DNA from: Sporosarcina jeotgali
GTDB taxonomy: Bacteria; Bacillota; Bacilli; Bacillales_A; Planococcaceae
Reading direction: 5' to 3'
Length of the DNA stretch: 64,000 bases
NCBI RefSeq assembly: GCF_033304595.1
Contig: NZ_CP116341.1
Location: forward strand, 1,097,001 to 1,161,000
Shown: piece after piece, positions 63,752-64,000 of the stretch
Layout of the letters: every line of letters starts with the position of its first letter
How positions within the stretch are numbered: the stretch's first letter is position 1
Translations under genes and position numbers: made by a program
Notes under the pieces: generated by a model
The model's database searches: none
Seen by the model: the letters and a program-made list of their open reading frames with translations, nothing else
What the model was told of the DNA's origin: nothing

Positions 63752-64000
63752 ATGGAAATGTCTGTTGAAAAAAATGGAGCACTTCTATCCCAAGAGGAAA
63801 TGCGCATGCTGATTCAACAGTCCCAAGCAGGCGATAAGGAATCCCGCAGACGCATGGTGGAAGGGAATACACGCCTCGTCTGGTCAATTGTTCAGCGGTT
63901 CGCTTCGCGTGGTGCAGACTTGGAGGATCTGTTTCAAATCGGCTGTATCGGCCTCATGAAATCGATTGATAAGTTCGATCTATCCTATGAAGTAAAGTTT
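63752..64000 (+). CDS. sigF: RNA polymerase sigma-F factor (partial)
   Basis: The first 83 codons of the third spoIIA gene; it continues past the window. The start follows GAGGTGACC and lies 3 bases after the spoIIAB stop. The opening reads MEMSVEKNG, and RRRMVEGNTRLVWSIVQRF then DLFQIGCIGLMKSIDKFD are sigma-70 region 2 motifs of the sporulation sigma factors. Sigma-F is the first forespore-specific factor. Identity is supported by the complete spoIIAA-spoIIAB-sigF order. Confidence 0.96.
   Translation, partial: MEMSVEKNGALLSQEEMRMLIQQSQAGDKESRRRMVEGNTRLVWSIVQRFASRGADLEDLFQIGCIGLMKSIDKFDLSYEVKF

Overview
The window reads as chromosomal DNA of an endospore-forming Bacillales. Gene order over the first 45 kb closely follows the Bacillus subtilis rpsO to yneF region. 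Several B. subtilis genes are missing (dapG, tepA, ymfJ, tdh/kbl, hflX, glnRA), and the end of the window jumps to the yqkD-yqkG/fur/spoIIA neighbourhood. With moderate GC content, HMG-CoA lyase and thiolase genes, and an N-succinylamino-acid-racemase-like gene, this suggests Planococcaceae, perhaps Sporosarcina-like; that placement is inference. I saw no prophage, insertion sequence, CRISPR array, rRNA or tRNA.

Layout. 0-8 kb: end of ribF, rpsO, pnp, a zinc processing peptidase (mlpA), ymxH-dpaAB (spore dipicolinate), asd and dapA (the lysine/dipicolinate branch). 8-12 kb: RNase J2 and the SpoIIIE/FtsK DNA pump. 12-18 kb: a GntR regulator with a palindrome in its leader, followed by a complete BMP-family nucleoside ABC importer (nupNOPQ). 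18-26 kb: ymfF-ymfH-ymfI-ymfK-rodZ, pgsA-cinA, and recA behind an SOS box. 26-33 kb: rny, ymdB, spoVS, miaB, ricA, cotE. 33-39 kb: mutSL, a lysophospholipase-like gene, miaA, hfq. 39-47 kb: a TRIC-type channel, ynbB, a striking 20-bp tandem array, lexA facing yneA-yneB-ynzC, tkt, sirA, yneF. 47-57 kb: yqkD-mvaB facing a thiolase, yqkE, a menC/NSAR-like enolase, a YhcN-type lipoprotein, a branched-chain aminotransferase, an FAD oxidoreductase, and xpt-pbuX behind a guanine riboswitch. 57-64 kb: yqkF, nudF, a SpoIIM-position membrane protein, fur, xerD, deoB, pdp, spoIIAA-spoIIAB and the start of sigF.

How it fits together. Sporulation genes are spread through ordinary housekeeping operons: dpaAB, spoIIIE, spoVS, ricA, cotE, sirA, a SpoIIM-like gene, a YhcN-like lipoprotein and the spoIIA operon. 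Several are preceded by motifs resembling mother-cell, sigma-H or Spo0A sites. DNA-damage functions form a second theme (recA, lexA, yneA, mutSL). Nucleoside and purine uptake and salvage form a third (nupNOPQ, xpt-pbuX, deoB-pdp).

Most notable points: cotE is intact only if it starts at CTG, at exactly the position of the B. subtilis CotE methionine. A 17-copy array with a near-perfect 20-bp period lies between ynbB and lexA. A divergent SpoIIM-like protein sits at the spoIIM locus behind a mother-cell-type -10 element. YmfK combines an ACT-like domain with a P-loop-like motif.
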